NCBI GenBank assembly: GCA_965198855.1
Contig: CBDAPZ010000002.1
Coordinates: 682,001 to 746,000 of the forward strand
Direction of reading: 5' to 3'
From: BOG-908 sp965198855
GTDB lineage: Bacteria > Pseudomonadota > Alphaproteobacteria > Acetobacterales > Acetobacteraceae
Length of the DNA stretch: 64,000 bases
Shown here: piece by piece, positions 45,360 through 53,835 of the stretch
How positions within the stretch are numbered: position 1 is the first letter of the stretch
How the letters are laid out: every line of letters starts with the position of its first letter
Notes under the pieces: model-generated
Database searches by the model: none
Seen by the model: only the letters and a program-made list of their open reading frames with translations
What the model was told of the DNA's origin: nothing
Position numbers and translations under genes: made by a program

Positions 45360-46450
45360 GGTGCGCTCCTGGTATCCACACCGACCGTTACCGAAAGGCC
45401 AGGCCGCAGCTTCGCCGCCGCCGCATCTTTCGCATCGAGCGCGATCCGCACCGGCACACGCTGCACGATCTTGGTGAAATTACCTGTCGCGTTCTCCGGC
45501 GGGATCACGCTGAACACGGCGCCTGTGCCCGGTGCCAGGCTCTCCACGTGGCCACGGAACGAATGCCCCGGTGCCACGTCAGCCACCGCCGAGGCGGTTT
45601 GCCCGGGTATCATGCGGGCTAACTGGTCCTCCTTGAAATTTGCATCAACCCACAGCCCATGTACCGGAATCACCGAAAGCAGATAACTTCCGGTCGTCAC
45701 ATAGGCACCCTGCTGCGCCGCACGATTCCCCACATAGCCATCGATCGGCGAACGGATCTGAGTATAGCCAAGATCCAGTTTCGCCGTGCGCTGTTCCGCC
45801 GCCGCCTGGTCGATCCCCGCCTTCGCCTCCGCAATCTGTGCATCCAGAACCCTGAGCTTGGCACGTGCGGCGTCCAAAGCAGCACCCGAAGCCGATAGTG
45901 CTGCCACCGCCTCCTGTTCGGCGGCCTGCGTTCTCTGCGCATCCTGTCGCGACCCCGCCGAGGTCTCGGCGAGCGCCGCATAGCGAATACCGTCGACATG
46001 GGCATAATTTGCCTGTGCCGTCTTCGCCACGCGCTCTGCCGAGGCCTGCTGGATTATCGCATTTTGCAGCGTGTATTCGGCTTGCAGATTTGCCAGCGTC
46101 GCATGCCGCGCCTCCAGCACTGCCTGCGCGCGGTCCGCCACCGCCTGCGCATCGCGCGGGTCGAGCTGCACCAGCAACTGCCCCGCCTGCACACGCTGGT
46201 TGTCGGTAACCATGATGGCGCCGATGAAGCCCGGCACATGCGGCGAGATGGTGGTGATGTTGCCGCCGACATAGGCGTCATCAGTCGATTCCACGAACCG
46301 GCCGTTCTGCCACCAATCATTGCCATACCACGCAGCGCCCGCTGCCAATCCCGCCAGCAACACAAACACCGCCGCACGCTTCATTGTCATCCGCAGCCGA
46401 GTGCGGCCAGGCACGGGGATCGTATCACGCCCGAGAAATGTGCCGCTCAT
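45356..46450 (-). CDS. EmrA-like membrane-fusion protein
   Basis: A 364-residue HlyD-type periplasmic adaptor. It has one N-terminal membrane segment (about residues 24-42), then the lipoyl half-motif STDDAYVGGNITTISPHVPG, a long Ala/Gln-rich coiled coil (about 95-215), and the second lipoyl half LGYTQIRSPIDGYVG with a beta-barrel domain (NFKEDQLARMIPGQ). It links the DHA2 pump to an outer-membrane channel. The ATG at 46450 overlaps the HxlR stop by four bases; earlier frame is the regulator read out of frame. Confidence 0.9.
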   Translation of the reverse strand: MSGTFLGRDTIPVPGRTRLRMTMKRAAVFVLLAGLAAGAAWYGNDWWQNGRFVESTDDAYVGGNITTISPHVPGFIGAIMVTDNQRVQAGQLLVQLDPRDAQAVADRAQAVLEARHATLANLQAEYTLQNAIIQQASAERVAKTAQANYAHVDGIRYAALAETSAGSRQDAQRTQAAEQEAVAALSASGAALDAARAKLRVLDAQIAEAKAGIDQAAAEQRTAKLDLGYTQIRSPIDGYVGNRAAQQGAYVTTGSYLLSVIPVHGLWVDANFKEDQLARMIPGQTASAVADVAPGHSFRGHVESLAPGTGAVFSVIPPENATGNFTKIVQRVPVRIALDAKDAAAAKLRPGLSVTVGVDTRSAP

Positions 46451-46935
46451 GACTGCGCCGCCGCGGCGTAACGCCGGCGCAACGCCTCGCCGGCAGCCGG
46501 CCCGGCTACCACGCGAAAGCGCGGCCGTTTCAGTCGCTCGCCGCTTTTCGCATCCACCAGCACCGGCTCGGCACGCTCTCCGGTAACAGTGTCCACCACC
46601 ATCACGGCCTCGCCCTCCGGGGCCAGATGCTTGTTGCCCCAGGCCATCATCGCCCACACCACAGGCTGGAAGTCACGCCCGCGCTCGGTCAGCACATATT
46701 CCTCGCGCGGCGGTCGCTCGCTGTAGCGTCGGCGTTCCAGCATCCCCGACTCGACCAGCGCATTCAGCCGCCGCGTCAGCATGTTCGGCGCGATACCAAG
46801 GCTTTTTTGAAATTGGTCGAACCGCGCGACGCCCTGGAAGGCATCACGCAGGATCAGGATGCTCCACCACTCGCCCACATGCTCAAGGCTGCGGGCAATG
46901 GGGCACTGCATGGCCTCGAAACTCTTGCGTTGCAT
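46447..46935 (-). CDS. HxlR-family transcriptional regulator
   Basis: A 162-residue HxlR-type winged-helix regulator. CPIARSLEHVGEWWSILILRDA and GIAPNMLTRRLNALVESGML are diagnostic, followed by EYVLTERGRDFQPVVWAMMAWGNKH. The conserved Cys near residue 11 is the redox-sensitive position in HxlR/HypR-type proteins. It is the first gene of the efflux operon and likely controls it in response to electrophiles or drugs. The ATG at 46935 fits the family; an upstream ATG at 46971 is possible. Confidence 0.88.
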   Translation of the reverse strand: MQRKSFEAMQCPIARSLEHVGEWWSILILRDAFQGVARFDQFQKSLGIAPNMLTRRLNALVESGMLERRRYSERPPREEYVLTERGRDFQPVVWAMMAWGNKHLAPEGEAVMVVDTVTGERAEPVLVDAKSGERLKRPRFRVVAGPAAGEALRRRYAAAAQS

Positions 46936-47020
46936 GATCGCCCTTTGAGTGACTTGCGTCGTGCAAGCCACATAAGACGGTCACTATCATCATGCAAGAG
47001 GCAAATAGAGTGCGACTAGG

Positions 47021-47854
47021 CTATGGGGCTTCGCCCCTGGACCCCCACCAGGGCGTGGCGCCCTGGACCGCCCTTGTGGTGAGGGCGCCGATCGAAGCGC
47101 CCAAGGAGAAATGTGTGAATAGCATTGCCTGCCGAAAGGCAGACTCGCCGAGTGCCACGTGAACGGAATGGCGATCTGCACCAGCGAGCTGCAGCCCGAG
47201 ATCGAGCAGCAGGTTGAGTGCGACCACCGGCAGCATCGCCAGGACGAAGATCGCAACATATCGCAGCACGAACCCGCGCATGGCCGCGGTGCTCTCGCGC
47301 CAGCCAGCCGCCGGCGGGTCGAACACGAGTGCCGTGAAGAACGGCACCTGCCGCACCACCCCCCAGATCGCAAACAGGACAGCCGGCACCCCGAGCGCGC
47401 CCCCTACAAGTGCCGCACCCAACTTCGCACGCGCGGCTGCAAGCAGCCCGGCCGGAACGAGCGAGATCAGCACGAGCGGCAAAACCCATGCGTAGGTCAG
47501 AAGCAGAAAGGCGAGATAGCGCCAGAAGGGTTTCTTGAAGAAAAAAGGGTCGAACCGCTCCCCAAGCAGCAGATGACGCCGCCACGAAATGCTGAACGAC
47601 AGGAGGAATTTGAGCCCAGCCAGCCACGCAGCCACGGCCGCCACTGGCATGTACCAAGGCGCCCCCAGCATCGCATGCCACCGGCCCGCCACTCCCTCGG
47701 CGTTGCCAACAACGCGGTGATAGAGAAACTCGGCCGTCACCAGAAACAGGATGGGCGGCCGGATTGCCTTGGCATGGAGAAGGCGATGCCGCCACAGCAG
47801 CGCATAAGCCTGCTTCGCCGTTTCAGGTATCGGCAGGGTTTCACCATGGCGCAT
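47021..47854 (-). CDS. polytopic membrane protein of unknown function
   Basis: A 277-residue protein with about six hydrophobic segments, including PWYMPVAAVAAWLAGLKFLL, YLAFLLLTYAWVLPLVLISLVP, VGGALGVPAVLFAIWGVV and YVAIFVLAMLPVVALNLLL. The motif WRRHLLLGERFDPFFFKKPFWRY lies in the middle. This resembles small Acetobacteraceae membrane proteins without an assigned role. The ATG at 47854 starts after a non-hydrophobic leader. The last 15 or so codons run through a GC-rich double hairpin repeat (47025-47066), so the C-terminus may not be native. Confidence 0.68.
   Translation of the reverse strand: MRHGETLPIPETAKQAYALLWRHRLLHAKAIRPPILFLVTAEFLYHRVVGNAEGVAGRWHAMLGAPWYMPVAAVAAWLAGLKFLLSFSISWRRHLLLGERFDPFFFKKPFWRYLAFLLLTYAWVLPLVLISLVPAGLLAAARAKLGAALVGGALGVPAVLFAIWGVVRQVPFFTALVFDPPAAGWRESTAAMRGFVLRYVAIFVLAMLPVVALNLLLDLGLQLAGADRHSVHVALGESAFRQAMLFTHFSLGASIGALTTRAVQGATPWWGSRGEAP
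47025..47066. repeat. GC-rich double hairpin repeat
   Basis: Two adjacent perfect hairpins: GGGGC-TTC-GCCCC (47025-47037) and CCAGGGCG-TGG-CGCCCTGG (47048-47066), joined by TGGACCCCCA-type sequence. This pattern is common between genes in Acetobacteraceae and relatives. It overlaps the 3' end of the membrane-protein gene and could end its transcription. It is unrelated to the AT-rich repeat family found elsewhere in the window. Confidence 0.7.
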
Positions 47855-47897
47855 GCTGCGTGCCTTCCCGCCTAATTTTGATCGCCACATCATCCGG

Positions 47898-48262
47898 CTA
47901 TTTCAGCGGATCATGGCCCCAGTTCATCAACGACATCCGCCAGCGTGTTTTTGTCACATCGCCATCAGGCCGCTGCTTCATGTGCCGATGTACGTAGCCG
48001 ATCACCTTCCGCATGGCAGCATAATCGTCATCGTCGAGATCGGCCGCTATCTTGCCGCGCAAGGCAAGAACACGTTGGCCCATCTCGTGACCTACCGACT
48101 CCGGTCCCCCTGGCTGCGTCACCCTCTCACCCTCGTGCGTCATGCCGACGCCCTTGCTGTCGGCCTCGCGAGCCAGGTTTTCAATGCTGACGGGCTCATG
48201 CTCATAAGCGATTTGAACTCCTGCGCGACATCGTGCCGCGCGTCCGCATCCAACTTAGCCAT
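47898..48262 (-). pseudogene. DUF3140-like protein gene, frameshifted
   Basis: From the ATG at 48262 one frame reads MAKLDADARHDVAQEFKSLM and then MSPSALKTWLA. The family sequence continues in another frame as READSKGVGMTHEGERVTQ, GHEMGQRVLALRGK and the well-kept ending YVHRHMKQRPDGDVTKTRW with SLMNWGHDPLK. One base is missing or added near 48180. Read together, the two parts give a full DUF3140 protein of about 120 residues. It overlaps the DUF5872 gene end by 8 bases, a natural operon arrangement. It may be a recent mutation or a sequencing error. Confidence 0.7.
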
Positions 48263-48764
48263 GGGCGTGCACTGCCTTTTCCAACGCGGCCTTGTTCATC
48301 TTGGAGCGGCCGGCAATGCCTTTGCGGGCCGCCTGCTTCAACAACTCTGACTTGGTCGTGCCGTGACCGGTCTCTCGATCCTTAGCGGTCTTTGCAGCGA
48401 CATCCTTTGGCTGGGTCGAAAACTGCCTGCCCTTCGCAGTGTCCGCCCGCTTCTTTGCCGTCGAGCGCTTATACTCCTCATCCGTCAAATGATCGCGCGC
48501 CTTCTTCGGCAGATAGCGTTCGCCGGTCTCGCCGCTTTCGGCACCCGACTTCGTGCCCCAGTCTTCCTGCGTCCATTGAGAAAGATGGTTGTCGGAGGAT
48601 TTGGCACCTTTGTATCCGCCGCCTTCCTTCTTGTATTCCTGGGTGGCCAATTGCGCCTTGCGCGCGGACCACTGGCCTGGCTGGCCTCCCTTGTCACCAC
48701 CGGTCACATCGCTTTTCACCTTGTCCCAAAGCTTCGGGTCCGTCTTCTCCGCAGTCTTCGCCAT
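48255..48764 (-). CDS. DUF5872-type small basic protein
   Basis: A 169-residue, lysine-rich soluble protein. DPKLWDKVKSDVTGGDKGG, GQWSARKAQLATQEYKK, then WTQEDWGTKSG and GERYLPKKAR, identify the DUF5872 family. The C-terminal 40 residues (TTKSELLKQAARKGIAGRS, KMNKAALEKAV) form a small SAP/Rho-N-like helical module that may bind nucleic acid. GGAGG is 8 bases before the ATG at 48764. These proteins often occur with DUF3140 proteins in Proteobacteria and Actinobacteria. The role is unknown; a stress or nucleoid function is possible. Confidence 0.78.
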   Translation of the reverse strand: MAKTAEKTDPKLWDKVKSDVTGGDKGGQPGQWSARKAQLATQEYKKEGGGYKGAKSSDNHLSQWTQEDWGTKSGAESGETGERYLPKKARDHLTDEEYKRSTAKKRADTAKGRQFSTQPKDVAAKTAKDRETGHGTTKSELLKQAARKGIAGRSKMNKAALEKAVHAHG

Positions 48765-48901
48765 CTTCCACCTCCGATCAGCGAACGTGCCGTTCCCGGC
48801 ACGGTTCTCGTGCACCGGTGATCACGACAATACGAGCGGCCGCCAGGATGAACTCGCACGCCAGCAGCACGCTGGGAATGACGTAACGATGGAGAGATAC
48901 C

Positions 48902-49027
48902 GTGGCTGAGAAATTGAAAACGATGGACACTGGCAGCAGTGAAGAAGCCAGTTTTGTGCTGAACGAGGGACGCGCCATCGATCCCAAGGCGGCTGATGAG
49001 GTTATGAAGTCGCAGAAGACAAATTAA
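48902..49027 (+). CDS. small 41-residue protein, possible
   Basis: A GTG at 48902 preceded by GGAGAG opens a 41-codon frame encoding MAEKLKTMDTGSSEEASFVL followed by NEGRAIDPKAADEVMKSQKTN. The protein is polar, lacks a membrane segment and resembles no family I know. In its favour are the upstream purine-rich site, a balanced composition, and the fact that its TAA stop abuts repeat copy H, as real gene ends do in this window. Confidence 0.45.
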   Translation: MAEKLKTMDTGSSEEASFVLNEGRAIDPKAADEVMKSQKTN

Positions 49028-49155
49028 GCAAGCAGTTCTTTTCTAAAGAAACGGACCAAAAGACTTTTATGCGGCTGTCGCGATTCTATCCGGAAACGGA
49101 TACATGAACCATAAAAGTTTTTTGGTTCTTTTTTTCAAAAAAGAACTACTTCCTT
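49028..49155. repeat. bipartite palindromic repeat, copy H (full, at a tandem junction)
   Basis: The left arm is slightly degraded (AGTTCTTTTCTAAAG, AAACGGACC), the core reads GGCTGTCGCGATTCTATCCGG, and the right arm has CATAAAAGTTTTTTGG and CAAAAAAGAACTACTTCC. It lies between the 41-residue gene and the MFS gene, both on the plus strand, so it is the one full copy not between convergent genes. The MFS start is only 4 bases after its edge. Confidence 0.85.
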
Positions 49156-49159
49156 TCTG

Positions 49160-50437
49160 ATGACCCAACTCTCCCCCCGCACACGCCGCATGCAATGGAT
49201 GATGGTCGCCCTGCTCGTCTGTGCAGGCTGCGTCAATTATCTCGACCGTTCCACCCTTTCCATCGCCAATCACGACATCTCCCACGAATTGCATCTATCG
49301 CCCACTCGAATGGGCATGCTGCTCTCTGCCTTCGCATGGGTATATGCCTTATGCCAGCTCCCAGCAGGTGCGATCACTGATCGGCTCGGGTCGCGTATCA
49401 TGCTCGCAGGTGGCATGCTGTTGTGGTCGATCGCTCAGATCGTCAGCGGCACAGTCCACAGTTTTGCACAGTTCCTCTTGGCACGTGGCGCCCTCGGGTT
49501 CGGGGAGTCGCCGATGTTTACGGCCGGCGCACGGGCTTCGGTAAACTGGTTCCCGATCGAGAAGCGTGGTTGGCCGCTCGGGCTATTCAATGCGTCATCG
49601 TCTCTCGGCCCGGCTATCGCCCCGCCTTTGCTGACCGCCCTGATGCTCGCTTTCGGCTGGCGGCCAATGTTCATGTTGATGGGGGCACTGGGCCTCATCG
49701 TGGCAATCGCCTGGTGGCTGGTCTATCGCGATCCCGAGGACAATCAGGCAACCCAGTCGGACCTGGACACCATTCGCGCGGGTGACATGCCGGGGGCGGG
49801 GCCCTCCGGCCCGCGGCTCTGGGCGAAGCTCGCCGGTATCCCTACCACCTGGGCCATGGTCATGGGCCTGTTCGGCATCGTCTATCTCACCTGGCTCTAC
49901 GTCAGCTGGTTGCCGGATTATCTGGAGACGGTGCGCCATGTCAGCGTGGCACAGACCGGCCTTCTGGCAGCAATCCCGCAGGCTGCTGGCTTCGTCGGCG
50001 CCATGCTCGGCGGCGTGCTCTCCGACGGCTTGGCCAAGCTGAAGGTCGACCCAGTGCTATCACGAAAGATCCCCCTCTCGGCAGGCTTGATGGCAGCCGC
50101 AGTGTTCAGCGTACTGGGACCCTTGATGCCGAACACGGCCTGGGCTTTGGTAATGATGTCCGCAGCCTTGTTCTGCGCTTACAGCGCCAGCTCATGCAGC
50201 TGGGCGCTCGGCGCCACCATTGCCCCGCCGGACGCTGTGGCCACGATCGAATCCGTGCAGAACATCGGCGGCTCGATCGGCGGCGCATTGGCGCCTTTAG
50301 TCACCGGCGCCGTAGTTCAGGCGACGGGTGGCTTCAACCTCGCCTTCTATGTCGCAGCGGCCGCCGCGGCGGTGTCAGCTCTAAGTTACGCCCTGGTTTC
50401 GCCGAACGCCTATCGTGGGCTCGGACGCGAGCATTAG
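49160..50437 (+). CDS. MFS transporter (ACS family, phthalate/tartrate-like)
   Basis: A 425-residue protein with twelve membrane segments. CVNYLDRSTLSIANHDIS, GAITDRLGSRIMLAGGMLLW and FTAGARASVNWFPIEKRGWPLGLF are the characteristic motifs of anion:cation symporters, which import organic acids such as hexuronates, tartrate or phthalate. The ATG follows repeat copy H so closely that no Shine-Dalgarno is present outside it, and translation may depend on sequence in the repeat or on a later start. No catabolic genes lie next to it. Confidence 0.87.
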   Translation: MTQLSPRTRRMQWMMVALLVCAGCVNYLDRSTLSIANHDISHELHLSPTRMGMLLSAFAWVYALCQLPAGAITDRLGSRIMLAGGMLLWSIAQIVSGTVHSFAQFLLARGALGFGESPMFTAGARASVNWFPIEKRGWPLGLFNASSSLGPAIAPPLLTALMLAFGWRPMFMLMGALGLIVAIAWWLVYRDPEDNQATQSDLDTIRAGDMPGAGPSGPRLWAKLAGIPTTWAMVMGLFGIVYLTWLYVSWLPDYLETVRHVSVAQTGLLAAIPQAAGFVGAMLGGVLSDGLAKLKVDPVLSRKIPLSAGLMAAAVFSVLGPLMPNTAWALVMMSAALFCAYSASSCSWALGATIAPPDAVATIESVQNIGGSIGGALAPLVTGAVVQATGGFNLAFYVAAAAAAVSALSYALVSPNAYRGLGREH

Positions 50438-50452
50438 CGCTGGGCGCTGCTC

Positions 50453-51367
50453 TCAGCCCCGTTTCGCCTTCAGCAAGTCACGCAAATTATTCAGCCACTT
50501 CGCGGCGTCATTGGCGGCTTCGCTGTTGCCGTGTTTGTCCGGGTGCAGCAGACGCAGCATCGATTTCAGCCTGTCGTCATCCAGCCCGAGGGCTTCCATC
50601 GCGCTCAGCTCCGATTGCGCGTTCTGCATCCTGCCGATCTGCGTGCGCAGCGACTGTATTTCCTGCAGCAAAGCCTGTTTCTCGGCTTGCATCGTGCGGC
50701 GCTCGCGCGCGTCCACCCCTTTTGCCTGTGCCGCCGGCGGCGGCGCGGCCGCACGCCGGCCCGTGAGGCTAAAGCGGCGATCCTGCTCCTGTGCACGGTG
50801 CTCTGCCTCGGCCTGGTCGAACTCGATATGCAGCGCATGCGGCGGGGCGGCGGCGCCGATGAAGCCGGTGATCTCCGCTTCGCCTTCCGGCCAGAACATG
50901 GCGATCGCCTGGCTCGGTTCGGTGTGCACGATGCAGCCACGGAAATGGGTGTCTGTCAGCGCACGCCGCAAGCGATTCGCCGTGCGCATTTTCAGGTTGC
51001 CAAGCGGGATGGTGGCAAAATACAGCACCGGCTTGGAATCGAACAGCAGCGTGGTGCGGCGGAACACCGCCACCTGCGTAGCACCGATCCAATCCAGCAC
51101 ATGGCCGATCCCGCGCGCCGCCGGCCCCTCCTGCTTGACGGCCACCTTCTTGCCGCGCGGCATCTCGTTCGCGGACCGTTCGACGATGCGAAAACTCTGT
51201 TTCTTGCGCCCTGGAAGATCGGGCAATGTCAGGCCCACCACCTCGTCGTCCGACACCACGGAAGGGACGAACCACGCCGCACGGTCCCAGCCCCCAAGTG
51301 CCTTGAGCGGCGGCGGCACGGTGGCATCCGTGCTTGTGTTATCCCCACCCGCTTTCGCCAAGTCCAC
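50453..51367 (-). CDS. J-domain-like C-terminal protein, unknown function
   Basis: A 304-residue protein. The N-terminal 190 residues have no family I recognise (VLDWIGATQVAVFRRTTLLF, then IVHTEPSQAIAMFWPEGEAE). Residues about 225-265 form a coiled coil (ERRTMQAEKQALLQEIQSL). The last 45 residues contain LRLLHPDKHGNSEAANDAAK, with the HPD of J-domains that stimulate Hsp70, but only the second half of a J-domain is present. It may be a DnaK partner. It converges on the MFS gene and is divergent from the HTH gene. Confidence 0.65.
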   Translation of the reverse strand: MDLAKAGGDNTSTDATVPPPLKALGGWDRAAWFVPSVVSDDEVVGLTLPDLPGRKKQSFRIVERSANEMPRGKKVAVKQEGPAARGIGHVLDWIGATQVAVFRRTTLLFDSKPVLYFATIPLGNLKMRTANRLRRALTDTHFRGCIVHTEPSQAIAMFWPEGEAEITGFIGAAAPPHALHIEFDQAEAEHRAQEQDRRFSLTGRRAAAPPPAAQAKGVDARERRTMQAEKQALLQEIQSLRTQIGRMQNAQSELSAMEALGLDDDRLKSMLRLLHPDKHGNSEAANDAAKWLNNLRDLLKAKRG

Positions 51368-51529
51368 ACCCCACCAACGGCTTGAAGTGACGCTGCTATA
51401 GGGCGCACCGCCGCTTCACGAAAAGGCGCAAAGATTGGGGCTGGTCAGCGCCGGCAAATCCTGTCACCAATATGTTCTTTATACGTTCCCGTCGAGTCGG
51501 CAAGTCCGGCAGGCGCTGGGGAGGGTACG

Positions 51530-52108
51530 ATGGCCCGTATCAACAAGTCCGAGCATGCGATCATCCTGCGCAAGGTTGAGGTGGATGAATGCAAGATCAG
51601 CGATGTCGCCGCGGAATATGGCTGCAGCGCTGCCAATCTTTACGCGTTGCTGCGCAAATTGCGCCGCGCCGGTGTGATGCCGGCGCCGTCCGAGCCGGAA
51701 CCCGAGTTGCCGGCAGCGTCTGCGCTCTCCGCTAACCAGCCGGGCAAGGCGGCCGTTGATCTGTTCGCGGCCGCAGCGCCCGCCAAGCCCGCACCGGCCA
51801 GGCCGGCAGCACCGCCAATGCGGCCTCCCGTAGCCGCAACGCCGTCGCCGCCCCGCCCGTCTGCCGAGATCGTGCCGATGCCGAAAGGCGGCAGAGGCAG
51901 TGGAGTCGGTGCCTCGCTGGCCAAACCCGGCTACGCCCTGGCAATGCGCGGCCCGGAAGGCGACGAGAACATCACCCCGTTCCGCTCGCTTGACGACCTG
52001 CTTTCCGCAGTCAAGCCCATCCTGCGCGCCGCCGCTCGCAACCCGGAAGCGATCTGGTTCTCCATCCAGCCAATCGACCTCGCAACGCTGGACAGCTTCG
52101 CCAGCTGA
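51530..52108 (+). CDS. helix-turn-helix protein with proline/alanine-rich linker
   Basis: A 192-residue protein. Residues about 8-46 look like a helix-turn-helix of the transposase/sigma type (RKVEVDECKISDVAAEYGC, then SAANLYALLRKLRRAG). A Pro/Ala-rich linker covers about 50-125. The C-terminal 60 residues (ENITPFRSLDDLLSAVKPIL, then AIWFSIQPIDLATL) form a small folded part I do not recognise. GGGAGG precedes the ATG by about 6 bases. The phosphatase gene follows after 19 bases, so they may be co-transcribed. Confidence 0.65.
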   Translation: MARINKSEHAIILRKVEVDECKISDVAAEYGCSAANLYALLRKLRRAGVMPAPSEPEPELPAASALSANQPGKAAVDLFAAAAPAKPAPARPAAPPMRPPVAATPSPPRPSAEIVPMPKGGRGSGVGASLAKPGYALAMRGPEGDENITPFRSLDDLLSAVKPILRAAARNPEAIWFSIQPIDLATLDSFAS

Positions 52109-52127
52109 CGGCGAGGACCGTTTCTAC

Positions 52128-52601
52128 GTGCCGCAAACGCCCGCCATTCTCTTTGTCTGCCTCGGCAATATCTGTCGCTCTCCACTCGCCGAGGCCGCCT
52201 TCCGCGCAGAAGCGGAAAGGCTGGGCATGGCGGTCGAGGTAGAGTCGGCCGGCACCGGCGGCTGGCATGAAGGCGAGCCGCCGGACCCGCGTGCGATCGC
52301 CATCGCCAGGCGACACGGTGTGGACATCTCAGGCTTTCGCGCCCGCAAGATCCGCCCGGCAGATTTCCACCATTTCTCCCATATCGTGGCGCTGGATACC
52401 GAAAATCTCGGCGCCATACGCGCATTGCGGCCGCACAACGCCACCGCAGACATCAGCCTTTTGCTGGACCATGTGCCAGGCCGCCGCGGCCAGCCGGTGG
52501 CCGACCCGTATTACGGTGATCAGGCCGGCTTCGAGATCACCTGGACCGACGTGCAACAGGGCGCCGAAGCTCTGGCGGCTCAGCTGCACAAACCGGGATG
52601 A
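52128..52601 (+). CDS. low-molecular-weight protein-tyrosine phosphatase
   Basis: A 157-residue LMW-PTP. The P-loop is CLGNICRSP with nucleophile C11 and R17, and the general-acid Asp is in PVADPYYGD near residue 130. The enzyme hydrolyses phosphotyrosine or low-molecular phosphate esters in the cytoplasm; in many bacteria it partners a tyrosine kinase of polysaccharide synthesis, though none is seen here. The start is a GTG at 52128. The downstream short frame overlaps its stop by four bases. Confidence 0.9.
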   Translation: MPQTPAILFVCLGNICRSPLAEAAFRAEAERLGMAVEVESAGTGGWHEGEPPDPRAIAIARRHGVDISGFRARKIRPADFHHFSHIVALDTENLGAIRALRPHNATADISLLLDHVPGRRGQPVADPYYGDQAGFEITWTDVQQGAEALAAQLHKPG

Positions 52602-52741
52602 TCCCACCGGCGCCAAGCCATGCCGAACGGCGCGTCATCTACCGGCTCTACCCCGCTTCAGTGCCTATGCGCCGGTTCGGCGGAGGATACCGCAGCATGG
52701 TTGAAAGCCTGGCGGGGCAACGCTGGCGCCCGAGGCTCTGA
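52598..52741 (+). CDS. small 47-residue basic peptide, possible
   Basis: An ATG at 52598 overlaps the phosphatase TGA (ATGA) and opens 47 codons: MIPPAPSHAERRVIYRLYPA and then SVPMRRFGGGYRSMVESLAG and a basic end. The overlap suggests coupled translation, but the high-GC sequence makes chance frames frequent and the peptide resembles nothing known. It might be a remnant of a larger gene. Confidence 0.3.
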   Translation: MIPPAPSHAERRVIYRLYPASVPMRRFGGGYRSMVESLAGQRWRPRL

Positions 52742-52809
52742 CGCATTGCCTGCCCGCCTGACGCCGTCTATTCCTGCCGCCGCAGGATGCAACAGCGAGG
52801 TTGAAGACA

Positions 52810-53706
52810 ATGGCCGACAGCAAGATGGCAGCACAGATGTCGGACAAGGGCGGCTTTATCGCTGCACTCGACCAGAGCGGCGGCTCGACCCCAGGCGCAC
52901 TGCGCGCCTACGGCATCGCCGAGAGCGCCTATGAAGGCGACGCCGAGATGTTCAAACTGATGCACGACATGCGTGTCCGCATCATGACCGCCCCGGCCTT
53001 CACCGGCGCCAAAGTCATCGCCGCCATCCTCTTCGAACAGACGATGGACGGCGAAGCCCTCGGCAAGCCCGTGCCCAGCTTTCTCTGGTCCGACCGCGGC
53101 GTGGTGCCGTTCCTCAAGGTGGATAAGGGCCTGGCGGGCGAACAGGACGGCGTAAGCCTGATGAAGCCGATCCCCGGCCTCGACACCCTGCTCGAGCGCG
53201 CCGTGAAGCTCGGCGTGTTCGGCACCAAGATGCGCTCGGTGATCAACCTGGCCTCCAAAACCGGTATCGCCGCCAACGTCGCCCAACAATTCGAGCTCGC
53301 CGACCAGATCGCAGGCCACGGGCTGATGCCGATCATCGAGCCGGAAGTCTCCATCAAAAGCCCCGACAAACCCGGCGCCGAAGCCATCCTTCTCGAAGAA
53401 CTCACACAGAAGCTCGATGCGCTGCCGGCGGGCAAACAGGTGATGCTCAAGCTCACCATCCCGACCGTGCCCGACCTTTACACGCCGCTCATAAAGCATG
53501 ACCGCGTGATGCGCGTGGTCGCACTCTCGGGTGGCTATTCACGCAGCGATGCGTGCCACCGCTTGGCCGCCAATCACGGCATGATCGCCAGCTTCTCGCG
53601 CGCGCTGACCGAGAATTTAAAATACCAGATGAGCGATGACGAATTCGATGCGGCGCTTGGTGAGTCGATCGAGGAGATTTATCGGGCTTCAGTCAACAAG
53701 AGTTAA
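52810..53706 (+). CDS. class I fructose-bisphosphate aldolase
   Basis: A 298-residue aldolase of the short class I type found in Staphylococcus and many Proteobacteria. It splits fructose 1,6-bisphosphate into glyceraldehyde 3-phosphate and dihydroxyacetone phosphate. ALDQSGGSTP (19-28) is the phosphate-binding start, and the Schiff-base lysine is K214 in VMLKLTIP. SGGYSR near the end is also conserved. GAGG lies 9 bases before the ATG at 52810; a TTG three codons earlier is the only upstream alternative. It ends at repeat copy I. Confidence 0.92.
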   Translation: MADSKMAAQMSDKGGFIAALDQSGGSTPGALRAYGIAESAYEGDAEMFKLMHDMRVRIMTAPAFTGAKVIAAILFEQTMDGEALGKPVPSFLWSDRGVVPFLKVDKGLAGEQDGVSLMKPIPGLDTLLERAVKLGVFGTKMRSVINLASKTGIAANVAQQFELADQIAGHGLMPIIEPEVSIKSPDKPGAEAILLEELTQKLDALPAGKQVMLKLTIPTVPDLYTPLIKHDRVMRVVALSGGYSRSDACHRLAANHGMIASFSRALTENLKYQMSDDEFDAALGESIEEIYRASVNKS

Positions 53707-53835
53707 GAAAGCAGTTCTTTTCTGAAGAAAAGAACCAAAAGACTCTTACGTATATGGCGCACGCTGCCGGATAGATCCGCGATAGCGCGATAAAAGTCTT
53801 TTGCTTCTTTTCTTCAGAAAAGAAGACCTTGCTTC
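53707..53835. repeat. bipartite palindromic repeat, copy I (full, reversed core)
   Basis: The left arm is GTTC-type (AGTTCTTTTCTG, AAGAAAAGAACC), the core reads ACGCTGCCGGATAGATCCGCG and is inverted relative to copy D, and the right arm is CTTC-type (GCTTCTTTTCTTC, AGAAAAGAAG). It begins right after the aldolase TAA and abuts the TAG (53836-53838) of the convergent small gene. Copies A and I share this reversed arrangement. Confidence 0.9.
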
